Origin: Alphaproteobacteria bacterium
GTDB taxonomy: Bacteria; Pseudomonadota; Alphaproteobacteria; Rhodobacterales; Rhodobacteraceae
Direction: 5' to 3'
NCBI GenBank assembly: GCA_030428025.1
Contig: JAUIBJ010000214.1
Coordinates: 1 to 6,571, forward strand
Length of the DNA: 6,571 bases
The notes beneath the pieces are model-generated. The model was not told where the DNA came from. It saw only the letters and a program-made list of their open reading frames with translations, and made no database searches. Positions 6,541-6,571 of the stretch are shown piece after piece (within the stretch, counting starts at the first letter, position 1; each line of letters starts with the position of its first letter). The position numbers were made by a program, and so were the translations under genes.

Positions 6541-6547
6541 CCCCCTC
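6541..6547 (-). promoter_or_regulatory. Ribosome binding site of the lyase-family gene
   Basis: Read on the minus strand, GAGGGGG ends seven bases before the ATG at 6533-6531. This strong purine-rich site fixes the start codon. The gene's promoter is not visible and probably lies beyond the window edge; only an A/T-rich stretch (CTTTTTCCAATTG on the minus strand) is seen before the site. Confidence 0.7.
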
Positions 6548-6571
6548 TTCAATTGGAAAAAGTTTCGGTGA

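Overview
This window looks like chromosomal DNA from a GC-rich proteobacterium, most likely an alphaproteobacterium. The evidence is the high GC content with GC-ending codons, the tight ATGA-type gene overlaps, and a FadR-type GntR regulator beside a HAAT-family (LIV/urea/amide) ABC transporter. The exact taxon cannot be read from the sequence. No mobile elements, tRNA or rRNA genes, or CRISPR arrays were seen.

Layout. (1) 57-725 (+): a GntR/FadR-family regulator with an FCD ligand domain. (2) 726-1055: a 330-bp intergenic region holding a 14-bp palindrome (ATCTGT-TG-ACAGAT) that contains a perfect TTGACA -35-like hexamer. This is the best candidate operator/promoter for the transporter operon. 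(3) 1056-5669 (+): a complete five-gene ABC importer in the order substrate-binding protein, permease, permease, ATPase, ATPase. The order and family match UrtABCDE/LivKHMGF. The first gene is separated from the rest by a 67-nt gap with a perfect 10-bp hairpin. The other four genes are 2 nt apart or overlap by 8 and 4 nt, so they are almost certainly translated together. (4) 5715-6533 (-): a convergent gene for a member of the isocitrate lyase/PEP mutase superfamily.

How the genes may work together. The binding protein is exported by the Tat route, captures a small polar solute in the periplasm, and delivers it to the two permeases, powered by the two ATPases. The ATPases carry signatures typical of UrtD (LSHGQRQW) and UrtE (TEGIQPSII). 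The binding protein belongs to the Peripla_BP_5 group (UrtA/AmiC/FmdD) but differs from the remembered urea and amide binders around the expected ligand pocket. No urease, amidase or formamidase gene is in the window. The substrate is therefore open: urea, a short amide, or a related nitrogenous or organic compound. The GntR protein is the likely local regulator, sensing the substrate or a catabolite. The PEP-mutase-like enzyme may belong to the same catabolic function or be an unrelated neighbour.

Overall this is an ordinary, intact solute-uptake locus rather than a clearly new system. The points most worth following up are the unassigned substrate, the candidate operator, the intra-operon hairpin, and the unassigned activity of the lyase-family enzyme.
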